Shown piece by piece: positions 25,452 through 35,886 of a DNA stretch of 64,000 bases. The stretch lies in the NCBI RefSeq assembly GCF_001942255.1, contig NZ_MKKC01000011.1, forward strand, positions 62,001-126,000, read 5' to 3'. Source of the stretch: Nocardiopsis sp. CNR-923. Lineage in GTDB: Bacteria > Actinomycetota > Actinomycetes > Streptosporangiales > Streptosporangiaceae. Position 1 is the first letter of the stretch. Each line of letters opens with the position of its first letter. The position numbers and the translations under genes are program-made. The notes below the pieces were generated by a model. It was given only the letters and a program-made list of their open reading frames with translations. It ran no database searches and was not told where the DNA came from.

Positions 25452-25603
25452 CCTGGTCAGTATGCCGGGTGCGGCGTACGCGCCCTCGCCCGGCCGGACG
25501 GCGCCGTGGCCAGGAAACCTGGAATTCCCGGTGGCCGTTCGGCGGCGCTCGCCCCTCCTTGTCCGGTGAAGGCGCACGACCGCTTCTCGGAAGGGAACCG
25601 TCC

Positions 25604-26085
25604 ATGGCCCACGCCGCCCGACACCCGCTGTGCCCGCGCCCGGCCTGCTCCCCGACGCACCGACCCGCCGCCACCCCCGCCAGGACCCCGCTCCGCCGCC
25701 CGCGCCGGGGTCGGTGCGGCGCCCCGCTCCAGGGCCACCGGACCCCGGACGACGTGTACACGCTCGCTCAGCGGATGGCGGAGGTCCTGGTGGGCCGCCG
25801 GGCGCGGAGGTGATGCGCGACCAACTGGCCGTCCCCGTCCGGGAGGAGCTGCGACGCCTGCGGGCCAGTGTGCCGTGCGGGATCGCGCCCAGGCTGGGGC
25901 GCGTATTCCACCAGGCGCTGGCGCCCGCGTCCCTGGAGGTCAGCGCCGTGATCGCCTGTGACCGCCGCGCGCGGGCGTTCGCCTTCCGGGCCCGCCGCAG
26001 GGCCGACCGGTGGGTGTGCACGCACCTGGAGACCGACCGCATGCACGGTTCGCTGGCACGGTCGCGGCAGAGCCCGCGGCGGTGA
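25604..26085 (+). CDS. Rv3235-family protein, frameshifted
   Basis: The first frame from ATG 25604 (GGAAGGGA upstream) gives a variable Arg/Pro-rich N-terminus and TPDDVYTLAQRMAEVLVGRR; it then stops at TGA. The -1 frame continues AEVMRDQLAVPVREELRRLR, VIACDRRARAFAFRAR and RWVCTHLETD, the conserved core of actinobacterial Rv3235-like proteins. A missing G in the GGG at 25800-25802 joins them. The protein (about 160 residues) is cytosolic and of unknown function; family members are often encoded near secA, which is not the case here. Confidence 0.72.
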
Positions 26086-26386
26086 GCGGCCGACGCGCGG
26101 TGGCCGCGTGGCGGTGGGGACGCGGTTCCACGCCGCGGCACACACGAACGGATCGAGGTCGCCTATGTCCTGGATTTTCAGAGTGAGGCACGGATAGGGT
26201 CCCCGTGGGTCGGTTCCTCCCGGAGTGGGCCGGCCCGTCCGGATGGCGGTCCCGTCTCACCCACTCGGGACACGACCACCCCTGCCTCGTGCCGACCACA
26301 CGGTGCCCCCGGACAACGGATCCGCCGTCAAGGAAAAGGAGGGGCCGCCCGGCTCACCCCTGTGCCGGTGCGGCCGAGATCGACGC
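26086..26386. other. Intergenic region, 301 bases
   Basis: Lies between the Rv3235-like gene and the S9 peptidase gene. I see no gene or strong hairpin. Confidence 0.4.
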
Positions 26387-28277
26387 ATGCGACCTTCTGA
26401 CATCGTCCACCTGCACAGCATCAGCGCCCCCACGCTCTCGCCGGACGCGCCCGCGCCGCCTTCTCCGTGATCCGCCCGGATCTGGAGGAGGACGCCTACA
26501 CCGGAGCCCTGTGGTCGGTGCCCACCGACGGCTCCGCGCCGCCCCGCCAGCTCACCCGCGGCACCCGGGACGACACGCCCGTGTGGTCGCCCGACGGCCG
26601 GTGGATCGCCTTCCTGCGCCCGGACGACGCCAAGCGGGCCCAGCTCCACGTGCTGCCCGCCGACGGCGGCGAGCCCTGGAAGGTGACCGACCACCCGCTC
26701 GGCGTCGCCAACGCCCGCTGGAGCCCGGACTCCACCCGCCTCGCCTACACCGCGCGCGTTCCCGAACCCGGCCGCTACGCGGGCGTCGAGCCAGCCAAGG
26801 AGCCGCCCCGCAGGATCACCCGTCTGCGGTACCGCATGGACGGCCTCGGCTACACCAACGACCGCCGCCCCCAGCTGTTCGTCACCGCCCCGATCGACCC
26901 CTCCGCGACCCGGGCGAGCCGGTCCAGGTCACCGACGCCGACGCCGACCACGGCGCCCCCGCGTGGAGCCCGGACGGCTCCCTGTTGGCCTTCGCCGCCC
27001 GGCACGCCGACCGCGGCGACCTGGTCGAGGACGTGTGGGTGTGCGCTCCCGAGGCGGGCGCGCAGCCGCGCCGCGTCACCGCGGGGGACCTCAGCGCCGA
27101 GGCTCCCCGCTTCTCCGCAGACGGCGCCACGGTCTACTTCCTCGCCGACGAACTCGGCCCGGACCTGGACGACTTCGTCGGCCGGACCACGGGCGTGTGG
27201 TCGGTTCCGGCGGACGGTTCGGCCGCGCCGACCCGGCTGACCCCGCAGGAGGGCCCGCGTGCGACCGGCGGGGTCCTGACGACCGCCCAGCACCTGATGA
27301 CCCGGATCGAGAACCGGGGCGCGGTGCACCTGGTGCGGGTTCCCCCCGACGGCGGCGAGCCCGCCACCCTGGTCGGCGGGCCGGTGGAGACCCGGTCCTT
27401 CGACCACCGGGGCGGGGTGACCGTCGCCGTGGTCGCCGACGGCGCGTCCAGCGGCGAGGTCGTGCGCGTGACCGGGGACGGCCACCGGGTCCTGACCTCC
27501 TTCGCCCAGGGGCTGGACCCGCACCCGATGACGGAGCTGACCGCCCACACCGCCGACGGCTACCCCGTGCACGGCTGGGTGGCCCTGCCGGAGGGGGAGG
27601 GGCCGCACCCGGTCGTGCTGATGATCCACGGCGGCCCGTTCACCCAGTACGGCTGGCAGCTCTTCGACGAGACCCAGGTCTACGTCGAGGCCGGTTACGC
27701 GGTGCTCATGTGCAACCCGCGCGGCTCGTCGGGCTACGGGCACGCACACGGCCGCGCGATCATCGGCTCGGTCGGCGCGGTCACCGCCACGGACGTGCTC
27801 GCCTTCCTCGACGAGGCCCTGCGGGACGAACGCCTGGACGCCTCACGGGTGGGCGTCATGGGCGGATCGCACGGCGGCTTCATGACGACCTGGATCGCCG
27901 CGCACCACGGAGATCGGTTCCGGGCCGCGATCACCGAGCGCGCGGTCAACGCGGTCGACAGCTTCCAGGGTTCGTCCGACATCGGTTCGTTCTTCCCCGG
28001 CCCCCTGTACGGGCCGCCGCAGACGTGGGCGAAGGAGAGCCCGCTCACCTACGCCGACCAGATCAGCGTCCCGGTCCTGATCATCCACTCGGAGGAGGAC
28101 TGGCGCTGTCCCGTGGAGCAGGCGCAGCGCCTGTTCGTGGCGCTGCGCACGCGCGGGCACGAGGCCGAGATGCTGCTGTTCCCCGCCGAGGGCCACGAAC
28201 TGACGCGCTCGGGGCTGCCCAGCCACCGGGTCGCCCGCTTCGAGGCCGTCCTCGACTGGTGGGCCCGGCACCTGTGA
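26387..28277 (+). CDS. S9-family (prolyl oligopeptidase-type) peptidase, two frameshifts
   Basis: About 630 residues after joining three frames. The N-terminal beta-propeller carries WSPDGRWIAFLR, WSPDSTRLAYTAR and WSPDGSLLAFAAR repeats (TolB-like). The C-terminal hydrolase has GGPFTQYGWQ, nucleophile GGSHGGFMTTW, the acid in HSEEDWRCPVEQA and the His in AEGHEL. It cleaves short peptides or acylaminoacyl peptides in the cytosol; no signal peptide is seen. The breaks at about 26445 and 26906 each fit one missing base. ATG at 26387 (MRPSDIVHLHSISAPTLSPD) is the natural start. Confidence 0.87.
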
Positions 28278-28428
28278 CCCGGTCAGGGGGTCGGTCCTGG
28301 GATGCCCGGCTCCCTACCTGGTCCCACCGTGAGACGTCGCGCAGAATCTGGCGGAATGTCCACGGTGTCTCCGTCCAAGCGTGGCCACCGTTCGATTGGT
28401 TACGTAAAGCGATGGTATCGTCACTGAC

Positions 28429-29751
28429 ATGAGTCCAGAAGCCTCGGTCAAGCGGCAGGTCGGGCACCGCGCCCGGCTCACGTTGTCGCCTGCCCAGGCG
28501 GCCAAGCTGGACGATCAGGCGCACGCCGCCCGCGCTGTGGAACGCCCTGCACGAGTGGTGGACCATGGTCTCGGAGAACCGGCGCGTGTCCTTGAAGGAC
28601 GCCGACGCGGCGATCAGGCAGGCCCGTATGGACATCGACTTCCTGGCCGCTCTGCCCGCGCAGGCCGCCCAAGCTGTGCTCAAGACCTACTACCGGGCGT
28701 GGCAGAACTGCTGGGCGGGCCGCGCTGACGAGCCCACTTTCAAGTCTCGGCTCTGGGCGGTGATGTCGGTGGACGTCCCGCAGGGCCGGGACTTGAACAT
28801 CACTCGTGTGTACCGCCGCTGGGGGATGGTCAACCTGCCCAAAATCGGTCGGGTGCGGTTCCGTTGGACCAAGGACTTGCCGGTGGGAAAACGCGCGAGC
28901 GCTGAGAACAGGGTCACCGGGGCCCGTCTGGTCAAGGACGCGCTGGGCTGGCACATCGCCTTCCGCGTCCAGAGCCTGGAGAGCGCTCCCCAGGCGCACC
29001 CCGGCCCCGAGGTCGGCATCGACGTGGGCGTCGCCGTGCCGCTGGCCCTGTCGGACGGTAACCACCAGCACCACGCCGTCCCGCCAGGACCGAGGGCGGT
29101 ACGGCCGACCGGGACAAGTGGCTGAACGCCGACGAGCAGGCCGAGCTGTTGCGCCTGGAACGGCGGGCCGCCCACCGCAATGCACGCCGCACCCCCGGCG
29201 AGCGCACCTCGCGCCGCCTACAACGCACCTATGACCAGATCCGCCGGTTGCGCGCAAGAGCCACGCGACGCCACCAGGACTGGCAGCACAAGACCACCAC
29301 CGCCCTGGCCGAGCGGTACGGGACGATCGTGGTCGAAGCACTTACCATCACGAACATGACCCGCTCAGCCCGGGGTACCGTGGAGGAGCCGGGGGCCAAC
29401 GTCGCGCGGAAAGCTGGGCTGAACCGTGCCATCGCCCAGGAGGCGTGGGGACGCACGGTGGAGATGCTGGCGTACAAGCTCGCTCACCGGGGCGGCGCCC
29501 TGGTGAGGGTGCCCGCTCCGGGGACCTCCCAGCGTTGCTCGGAGTGCGGGTTCACCAGGCTTGGCAACCGCCAGGACCAGGCCATGTTCGTGTGCAAGAA
29601 GGACGGCTGCGGGTGGTCGGGCAATGCCGACTACAACGCTGCTCGCAACATCTTGCACCTATACCGGATCGGCCACGTAGTGGAGATCCCGGCTGCCGGG
29701 AGGGCAGTCGTCAGGCGTGCTCGCCGCGTCAAGCCCACCACCGCGAGGTAG
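28429..29751 (+). mobile_element. tnpB: TnpB (IS200/IS605-type accessory nuclease), frameshifted
   Basis: Three frames join to a TnpB of about 440 residues. Order: N-terminal helix-turn-helix (KRQVGHRARLTLSPAQAAKL), TFKSR, RuvC Asp in GIDVGVAVPLAL, Glu in VVEALTITNMTRSARG, zinc finger CSECGF ... CKKDGCGW, final RuvC Asp in NADYNAARNIL. All three catalytic acids are present. The frame changes are +1 near 28528-28534 and -1 near 29080-29082. No TnpA is nearby, so this is an IS1341-like stand-alone element. TnpB proteins are RNA-guided nucleases whose guide RNA comes from the element's right end. Confidence 0.88.
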
Positions 29752-29790
29752 GAGGGAATCCCCCGGATCCATCCCGGGGAGCACTTCAAT
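29752..29790 (+). repeat. Right-end hairpin of the TnpB element
   Basis: Directly after the stop codon comes GGAATCCCCCGG, a 7-base loop and CCGGGG, then GAGCACTTCAA. An imperfect-hairpin end with a GGAATCCCC start and a TTCAA tail is the familiar right-end layout of IS605/IS1341 elements; it should also carry the 3' end of the guide (omega/re) RNA. The element probably ends at or near 29789. Confidence 0.6.
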
Positions 29791-29900
29791 CGGGCAACGG
29801 CAACATGATCCACGGCTCCAACCCGTCCAAGCCGCTGGAGGAGGTCGCCCTGGCCGACTACTGGGACGGGGTGTTCACCGTCGCCGTCCGCGTCGGCTAG
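29787..29900 (+). pseudogene. Orphan 3' coding fragment beside the TnpB element
   Basis: Immediately right of the element end, one frame reads 37 codons (core MIHGSNPSKPLEEVALADYW, then DGVFTVAVRVG) to TAG. It is too short and too protein-like to ignore, and it lacks a ribosome binding site. It may be the tail of a gene cut by the insertion; I could not find a matching 5' part left of the element. Confidence 0.35.
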
Positions 29901-29956
29901 CGGACCCGGTGCCCGGGGCGGCGATCCGCCCGGGTGACGACCACCGCCGAACCGCG

Positions 29957-29962
29957 TATTCT
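29957..29962 (+). promoter_or_regulatory. -10 box of a leaderless gene
   Basis: TATTCT is followed by 7 bases and then ATG at 29970, the geometry of actinomycete leaderless transcripts. Confidence 0.45.
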
Positions 29963-29969
29963 CTGCCGA

Positions 29970-30146
29970 ATGGGACGACTTCTCCTCAAGATCGGCGTCG
30001 GCCTGGCCGTGGTTCTGGCTCTGTTCTGGCTGCTGTCCATCGTGATCGGCGTGCTGGTGTGGGTGCTGGTGATCGCCTCGGTCATCGGGGTGGTCTGGCT
30101 CGGTGTCACGATGCTCAGGTCCGACGCGGGCGATTCCGGACGTTGA
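29970..30146 (+). CDS. Small hydrophobic membrane protein
   Basis: 58 residues. After MGRLLLK come two closely spaced hydrophobic helices (about residues 8-25 and 27-48), ending in a short polar tail RSDAGDSGR. It has no recognisable catalytic motif. I chose ATG 29970 over a GTG at 29934 because a TATTCT -10 box lies 7 bases upstream, which fits leaderless expression. It is monocistronic. The function is unknown; such proteins may act as membrane stress or assembly factors. Confidence 0.6.
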   Translation: MGRLLLKIGVGLAVVLALFWLLSIVIGVLVWVLVIASVIGVVWLGVTMLRSDAGDSGR

Positions 30147-30206
30147 CCGTCCGCGACCCTTTCGTAACACATCGGCGATCGTCGCCACGCCGATGGAAAT
30201 CATGGC

Positions 30207-30212
30207 TATAGT
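30207..30212 (+). promoter_or_regulatory. -10 box of the glycosyltransferase gene
   Basis: TATAGT sits 6 bases before the GTG at 30219, so the mRNA probably begins at the start codon. No good -35 box is seen. Confidence 0.45.
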
Positions 30213-30218
30213 GACTCT

Positions 30219-31867
30219 GTGTCACTGAATAAGCACGTAGCGTCTCATGTCGACGGAGTGTCCCACCGCGGCCGCGTGGAACGCGTGCGCACCCGCGTCT
30301 TCCGCAACGACTGGAGCGCCCTGACGCCGCCGCGGCTCGGCCGGTGGACCCCCGAGCTGCGGGTCAGCGTCGTCATCCCCGCGCGGGGCGGACAGCGCCG
30401 ACTCGACCTCGCCCTGGCCGCCCTGGCCGTGCAGACCTACCCCGACCACCTCCTGGAGGTCGTGGTCGTCGACATCCACACAGCGCCCCCGCTGCGGCTG
30501 CCCGCCGCGCGCCCGCGCGACTGCCGCCTTCTGCGCGCTCCCGAGGGCGTCTGGGGCGCGGGTACGCGCGCGCCCTCGGCGCCCACGCCAGCTCCGGCGA
30601 CATCCTCATCTGGATGGACGCCGACATGGTCACCTGCCCCGAGTTCGTCGAGGCCCAGGCCCGCTGGCACCACACCCACGCCGAGGCTGTCACCCTCGGC
30701 CGCGTCCGCTTCGCCGACACCGGTCCCACCGACGCCCGCGACGTGATCGCCCGCGCCCGCACCCGGACCCTGCACGACACCCTGGAGACCGGACGCCACC
30801 ACGAGTGGGTCGAGCACCTGTTGCGCGACAGCGGCGACCTGCGCGACGCCGACCACCTGGGCTTCCACGCCTATGTGGGCTCCGCCGCGGGACTGCGGCG
30901 CAGTCTGTACGAGGCCGCGGGAGGGGTCGACCCCGACCTCGACCTGGGCCAGGACACCGAGTTCGGTTACCGGCTGTGGCAGGCGGGCGCCGTCATGGTG
31001 CCCGAACGCGCCGCCACCGCCTGGCACGTGGGCCGCGCCGCCACCACGCGCACCCGGCTGCCTTCCGAACGATTCCGCACCGAGGTCCTCGCCGAACTCA
31101 TGCCGCACCCCCACGCCTACCGCGAACCCCTGCCCTTCCACCGCAGGCGCGTCCCCTTGGTCCACGCGGCCGTCGACGTCTCCGGCGCCCCCTACGACCT
31201 GGTGCGCGGCTGCGTCGACCGGATCCTGGACAGCGCCGAGACCGATCTCGGCCTGACCCTCGTCGCCGACTGGGAGGGCATCGGCTCCGGGTCCGCCCAC
31301 GTCGGCGACCCCCAGTTGGACCTGCGCCTGGTCCAGGCCAACTACCTGGGCGAACCCCGCGTCTCCTTCGCCTCGACCATGCCGCGCACCGGGTTCCCCT
31401 CCCCGTTCCTGCTGCGCGTGCCCGTCGCGTGGGGCCTGGGGCAGGTGGCGCTCTCCCGCATGCTCGCCAGCGCCGAACGCGCCCGCGCCGGGCTCACCGA
31501 ACTCTTCCCCGCCACCTCGCCCACCCGCGACGCCGGGGTGCGGCTGTGGCGGACCCGCGCTCTGGCCCGCGCCCTGCGCGTCCGCGGCGACGGAGAGGAC
31601 CTGGGCGACGTGGTCGCCGAACTCCACGGCCGCTACCGTATCCACGCCGGGGAGGAGACCCTCACCGACCTGTCGCTGTACCGGTCGGTCCCGCCCCCGC
31701 CGCGACCGGCCCCCGAGGCACGCGTGCGGTTCACGGAGGCCACGGGCACCGAGGCGTGCCCGGACCACGAGGCCGAGCACGTTCCCGAGACGGACGGCCG
31801 CGGCCGCATCGGGTCCTGGCTGCGCGCCTGGCGGGGCGGGCCGCGCCGCTCGCGCGACCACGACTGA
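30219..31867 (+). CDS. Family 2 glycosyltransferase, frameshifted
   Basis: About 550 residues. The GT-A domain begins LRVSVVIPARGGQRRLDLAL and VVVVDIHT; after EGVW the frame changes, and DILIWMDADMVTCPEF supplies the DxD metal site. GLRRSLYEAAGGVDPDLDLG and QDTEFGYRLWQAGA follow as in family 2 enzymes. A C-terminal domain of about 300 residues of unknown role follows. One missing G in the GGGG at 30553-30556 repairs the break. No membrane helices are seen, so it likely acts in the cytosol on an unknown acceptor. GTG start, leaderless. Confidence 0.8.
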
Positions 31868-31869
31868 CG

Positions 31870-31897
31870 GCCCGGACCGGACACGGCCGGTCCGGGC
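31870..31897. terminator. Bidirectional terminator between glycosyltransferase and pstS
   Basis: A perfect 11-bp stem GCCCGGACCGG / CCGGTCCGGGC with a 6-base loop, placed between the two convergent stops. Confidence 0.75.
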
Positions 31898-31904
31898 AAG
31901 GACC

Positions 31905-33059
31905 TCAGTCGCGCACGCCGATGGAGTCGATGGAGGCCATCAGCTGCTCGCGCAGAGCGTCGTTGACCGGGGCCGACCCGGTCTCGTCGGAGACGTTCTG
32001 CTGACCCTCGGGGCTGACGACGTAGCGCAGGAAGGCCTGGAGCCGCTCGACCGTGCCCGCGTCGTCGTACTCGCCGCACACGACCTCGTAGCTGACCAGT
32101 ACCATCGGGTAGCTGCCCGGCGCGGTCGTGCCGTAGTCCAGGTCCAGGGCCAGGTCGAACTCGTTGACGTTGTCCTCGCGGCGCGGAGAGTCCGCCACCA
32201 CCTGGGCCGCGGCCTCGGGCGAGATCTCCACGAACTCCTCGCCCACGCCCAGGTTCACCGTCGACATCCCGTGCACGTGCGACATCTCCACGTACCCGAT
32301 CGCGCCCCGGGCGCGCTCGACCGTGTCGGCGATGCCGCTGTTGCCCTGCGCGGACTCGACCGGGTCGATCGGCCACTGCCCGTCCGCCTCGTGCGGCCAG
32401 GCGTCCGGCGCGGCGGCGGACAGGTAGCGCGTGAAGTTCTCCGTCGTTCCGGAGTCGTCGGACCGGTTGACGGGGGTGATCGCCAGGTCGGGCAGGTCCG
32501 CGTCGGGGTTGGTCTCGGCGATCTCCGGGTCGTCCCAGCGGGTGATCTCCTGGTCGAAGATCTTCGCCAGGGTGTCCGGGCGCAGATCCAGCGAATCGAC
32601 GCCGTCCAGGTTGAACACCGCGGCGATGGCCACCACGTAGGCGGGCAGGTTGATGGTGTCCGACCCGTGGCACCGCTGCTCCGCGTCGGCGTTCTCCTGC
32701 GGGCTCATCGCCGCGTCGGTCCCCGCGAAGTCGACGGCGCCGTCGATGAACTGGCTGCGACCGCCGCCGGACCCGATCGAGTCGTAGTACACGCGGGCGC
32801 CCTCGCACGCCGTCTGGTACCCCGCGATCCACGTGGTCATCGCGTTCTCCTGCGCGCTGGAGCCCGCACCGGACAGGCTCCCGGAGAAGCACTCGACGTC
32901 CTCGGGGGTGGCGATCTGGAGCCCCCCGGGAACGGCGTCGTCGCTGCCGCAGGCGGTGGTCGCCAGCATCAGACCGGCCAACGCGGCCGACGCCGCGCCC
33001 CGATGGGCGGCGCCACGGCGCCGGACGCGGAACGGGGAGTGCTTGTGGGACGGGAGCAC
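31905..33059 (-). CDS. pstS: Phosphate-binding lipoprotein (PstS-like)
   Basis: 384 residues. An Arg-rich N-terminus, a hydrophobic helix and LATTACGS (lipobox, Cys near residue 36) mark a lipoprotein. The PstS family is recognised by LSGAGSSAQENAMTTWIAGY, YYDSIGSGGGRSQFIDGAVD, FAGTDAAMS, INLPAYVVAIAAVFNL, ITPVNRSDDSGTTENF and GAIGYVEMS. It binds phosphate outside the membrane for an ABC importer. The pstCAB genes are not adjacent, which is unusual. GTG at 33059. A TAGACT -10 box lies about 80 bases upstream; no convincing PHO box is visible. Confidence 0.88.
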   Translation of the reverse strand: MLPSHKHSPFRVRRRGAAHRGAASAALAGLMLATTACGSDDAVPGGLQIATPEDVECFSGSLSGAGSSAQENAMTTWIAGYQTACEGARVYYDSIGSGGGRSQFIDGAVDFAGTDAAMSPQENADAEQRCHGSDTINLPAYVVAIAAVFNLDGVDSLDLRPDTLAKIFDQEITRWDDPEIAETNPDADLPDLAITPVNRSDDSGTTENFTRYLSAAAPDAWPHEADGQWPIDPVESAQGNSGIADTVERARGAIGYVEMSHVHGMSTVNLGVGEEFVEISPEAAAQVVADSPRREDNVNEFDLALDLDYGTTAPGSYPMVLVSYEVVCGEYDDAGTVERLQAFLRYVVSPEGQQNVSDETGSAPVNDALREQLMASIDSIGVRD

Positions 33060-33253
33060 GGCTGCTTCAAACCCTCTCGTCGATGTCGGTGGGCGCGGGC
33101 GCGGGTGCGTCATCGCAGGTGGTGGTGGGACGCCGACGAGTCTAGCCATCGCCGGGCGGGCCCGCCCAACGCGGTTCCGTGTGGGATGCCGCTCATCGAG
33201 CGGTCCGCACGCCGTGCATGACACGCGCGCCGCATGGGCAGGTGTCCTGCGTG

Positions 33254-35642
33254 ATGAGCGCACACGACACGACCGCCACGGCCGCGCCGACGTCAACCTA
33301 CCGCCTCCAGCTGCGGCCCGGGTTCACCCTCGCCGACGCCACGGCGCTGCTGGACCACCTCGGCCGGATGGGGGTCGGCGCCGTCTACCTGTCGCCGCTG
33401 CTGACCGCCGCGCCCGGATCCCAGCACGGGTACGACGTCGTCGACCCCACCGAGGTGGCCCCGGCCCTGGGCGGCGACACCGCCCGCGCGGCCCTCGTCG
33501 CCAAGCGCAGACCTGGGCATCGGCGTGGTCGTCGACATCGTCCCCAACCACATGTCCGTCGCCGACCCGGCCGCCAACGCCTGGTGGTGGGACGTGCTCG
33601 CGCACGGCCGCGACTCCGTCCACGCGCGCTGCTTCGACATCGACTTCGACGCCGGTCCGCTGATCATCCCCGTCCTGGCCGACGACGGCGACGGAGGCCG
33701 TGCCGCGCTGGACGACCTCGCCGTCGCCGACGGCTGTCTGGCCTACCACGACAGGCGCTACCCCCTCGCACCCGGCTCCCACACACCCGGCGACACCCCC
33801 GACCAGGTGCACGAGCGCCAGCACTACCGGCTGGTGTCCTGGCGGCGCGGCGACACCGAACTCACCTACCGCCGCTTCTTCGACGTCAGCGACCTGGCCG
33901 CCGTCCGCGTCGAGGAGCCCGGGGTCTTCGACGCCGCCCACGCCGAGATCCTGCGCTGGGCCGACCTCGGGCAACTGGACGGACTGCGCGTGGACCACGT
34001 CGACGGCCTCACCGACCCCGGCGGCTACCTGCGCCGCCTCGCCGAGCGCTTCGACGGGTGGGTCGTGGTCGAGAAGATCCTCGCCCCGCACGAGACACTT
34101 CCCCAGTCCTGGCCCGTCGACGGCACCACCGGCTACGACGCGCTGCGCGAGGTGTGCGGCGTCTTCGTCGACCCCGAAGGCCTGCCGGAGTTCACCGCGC
34201 TGGCCGTCGAACAGGGCGTCGACACGGACACCGGGCACGCCGACGCCCACGCCCGCCGCCAGGCCGCCACCCGACTCCTGCACGCCGAGGTGCGCCGGAT
34301 CGCCGCGCTCCTTCCCGCCCAACCGCCCGCCAGCACCCCCCGGCCCTCCGCGATGGCGGCCCGCCAACGGGAGGAGGCCGTCGCCGAACTCCTGTGCTCC
34401 TTCGACGTGTACCGCTCCTATCTGCCCGAGGCGGAGGCCGCCTGGGACCGGGCCGTGCGCCGTGCCGCCGACCGGCGACCCGACCTCGCCTTCGACCTGG
34501 CCGTCATCGACCGCCGCGTCCGCGCGGACCCCCGGGGCGAACCCGCCCGCCGCATCCAGCAGACCAGCGGCATGGTCATGGCGATGGGGGTCGAGAACAC
34601 CGCCTTCTACCGGGGCACCCGGTTCGTCGCGGCCAACGAGGTCGGCGGCGACCCCGCCCACGCCGCGCTGGCCCCCGAGGAGTTCCACGCCCGCGCCGCG
34701 CACCGCCAGGCGACCACCCCGCACACCATGACCGCCCTGTCCACCCACGACACCAAGCGCTCCGAGGACGTGCGCGCCCGCCTGGCCGCCCTGACCGAGA
34801 TCGCGGGCGAGGCCGCCGCGGCCGTGCGCCGCTGGACCGACCGCCACGCCCTGCCCGAACCCGCCCTCAACCTCCTGGGCTGGCAGACGCTCGTCGGCGC
34901 CTGGCCGATCGGCGAACGCCGCCTGTCCGAATACCTGCTCAAGGCCGCCCGCGAGGCCCGCCTGGGCACCTCCTGGACCGACCCCGACCCCGACTTCGAG
35001 GAACACGTCCGCGCCTGGCCCGCCCGTGTCCTGGGCGACCCCGGGCTCAGCGCCGAGGTGGCCGCGATGGTCGACGCCGTCTGCGGCGCCGGATGGAGCA
35101 ACTCCCTCGGCCAGCGGACCCTGCAACTCCTGGGCCCCGGCGTCCCCGACGTCTACCAGGGCGCCGAGCTGTGGGACCTGTCCCTGGTCGACCCCGACAA
35201 CCGCCGCCCCGTCGACTGGTCCGTCCGCGCCGACCTGCTCGAACGGATCGAACGCGGCTGGCGCCCACCCGTCGACGACACCGGCGCGGCCAAGCTCCAC
35301 CTCGTGCGGGCCTGCCTTCGTCTGCGCCGTGAGCTGCGCCCCGGCGGCTACCTCCCCCTCACCGCCACCGGCCCGGCCGCCCGCCACGCGCTCGCCTTCG
35401 CCCGCACCTCGGCCGGGAGCCGCCGCCCCGACGTCGTCGCCGTCGCCACCCGCCTGCCGCTCACCCTCGCCGCGGAGGGCGGCTGGCGCGACACCGTGCT
35501 ACCGCTCCCGTCGGGCCCCGGAACCTGGACCGACCGGCTCACCGGCCGCGAACTCGCGCCCGCGCGCCTGGACGGCTACACCCTCGCCCCCCTCGCCGAC
35601 CTGCTCGACCACTACCCGGTGGCGGTCCTGGTCCGCGCGTGA
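33254..35642 (+). CDS. treY: Malto-oligosyltrehalose synthase, frameshifted
   Basis: About 795 residues of a GH13 enzyme that converts the reducing-end maltose unit of maltodextrins to a trehalosyl unit. TYRLQLRPGFTLADATALLD and GVGAVYLSPLLTAAPGSQHG open it; after a frame change near 33503-33510 it continues VVVDIVPNHMSV, LDGLRVDHVDGLTDPGGYL (nucleophile Asp), VVEKILAPHETL (acid Glu), TALSTHDTKRSEDVRARL and QGAELWDLSLVDPDNRR. The shift is +1, unlike most others in this window. treZ lies 1.3 kb downstream. Both act on glycogen to release trehalose. Confidence 0.92.
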
Positions 35643-35886
35643 GGTCCGGCCGACCCGCCGCGGACCGGTCACCGCCCCGACCGGTGGGGGCGGCGGGGAT
35701 CTCCGTACACGTCGGGCGGGGACGTCAGGGGGCGGGGCCGACCGCCTCCCCGAACCGGCGTGAGCCCGAAGCCGGACCCGGCCGGGAGCCGCCGCGGCGA
35801 TGACCGTCCCTGTTCCCCGCGCACGAGCGGACGCACCCGGTCACCGGTCCGGGTACGGGCGGACCCATCGGTAGGCTGAAGCGATC

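Noticed and set aside
28429-29751. Complete IS200/IS605 transposon with TnpA
   Set aside because: No Y1 transposase gene lies within several kb on either side.
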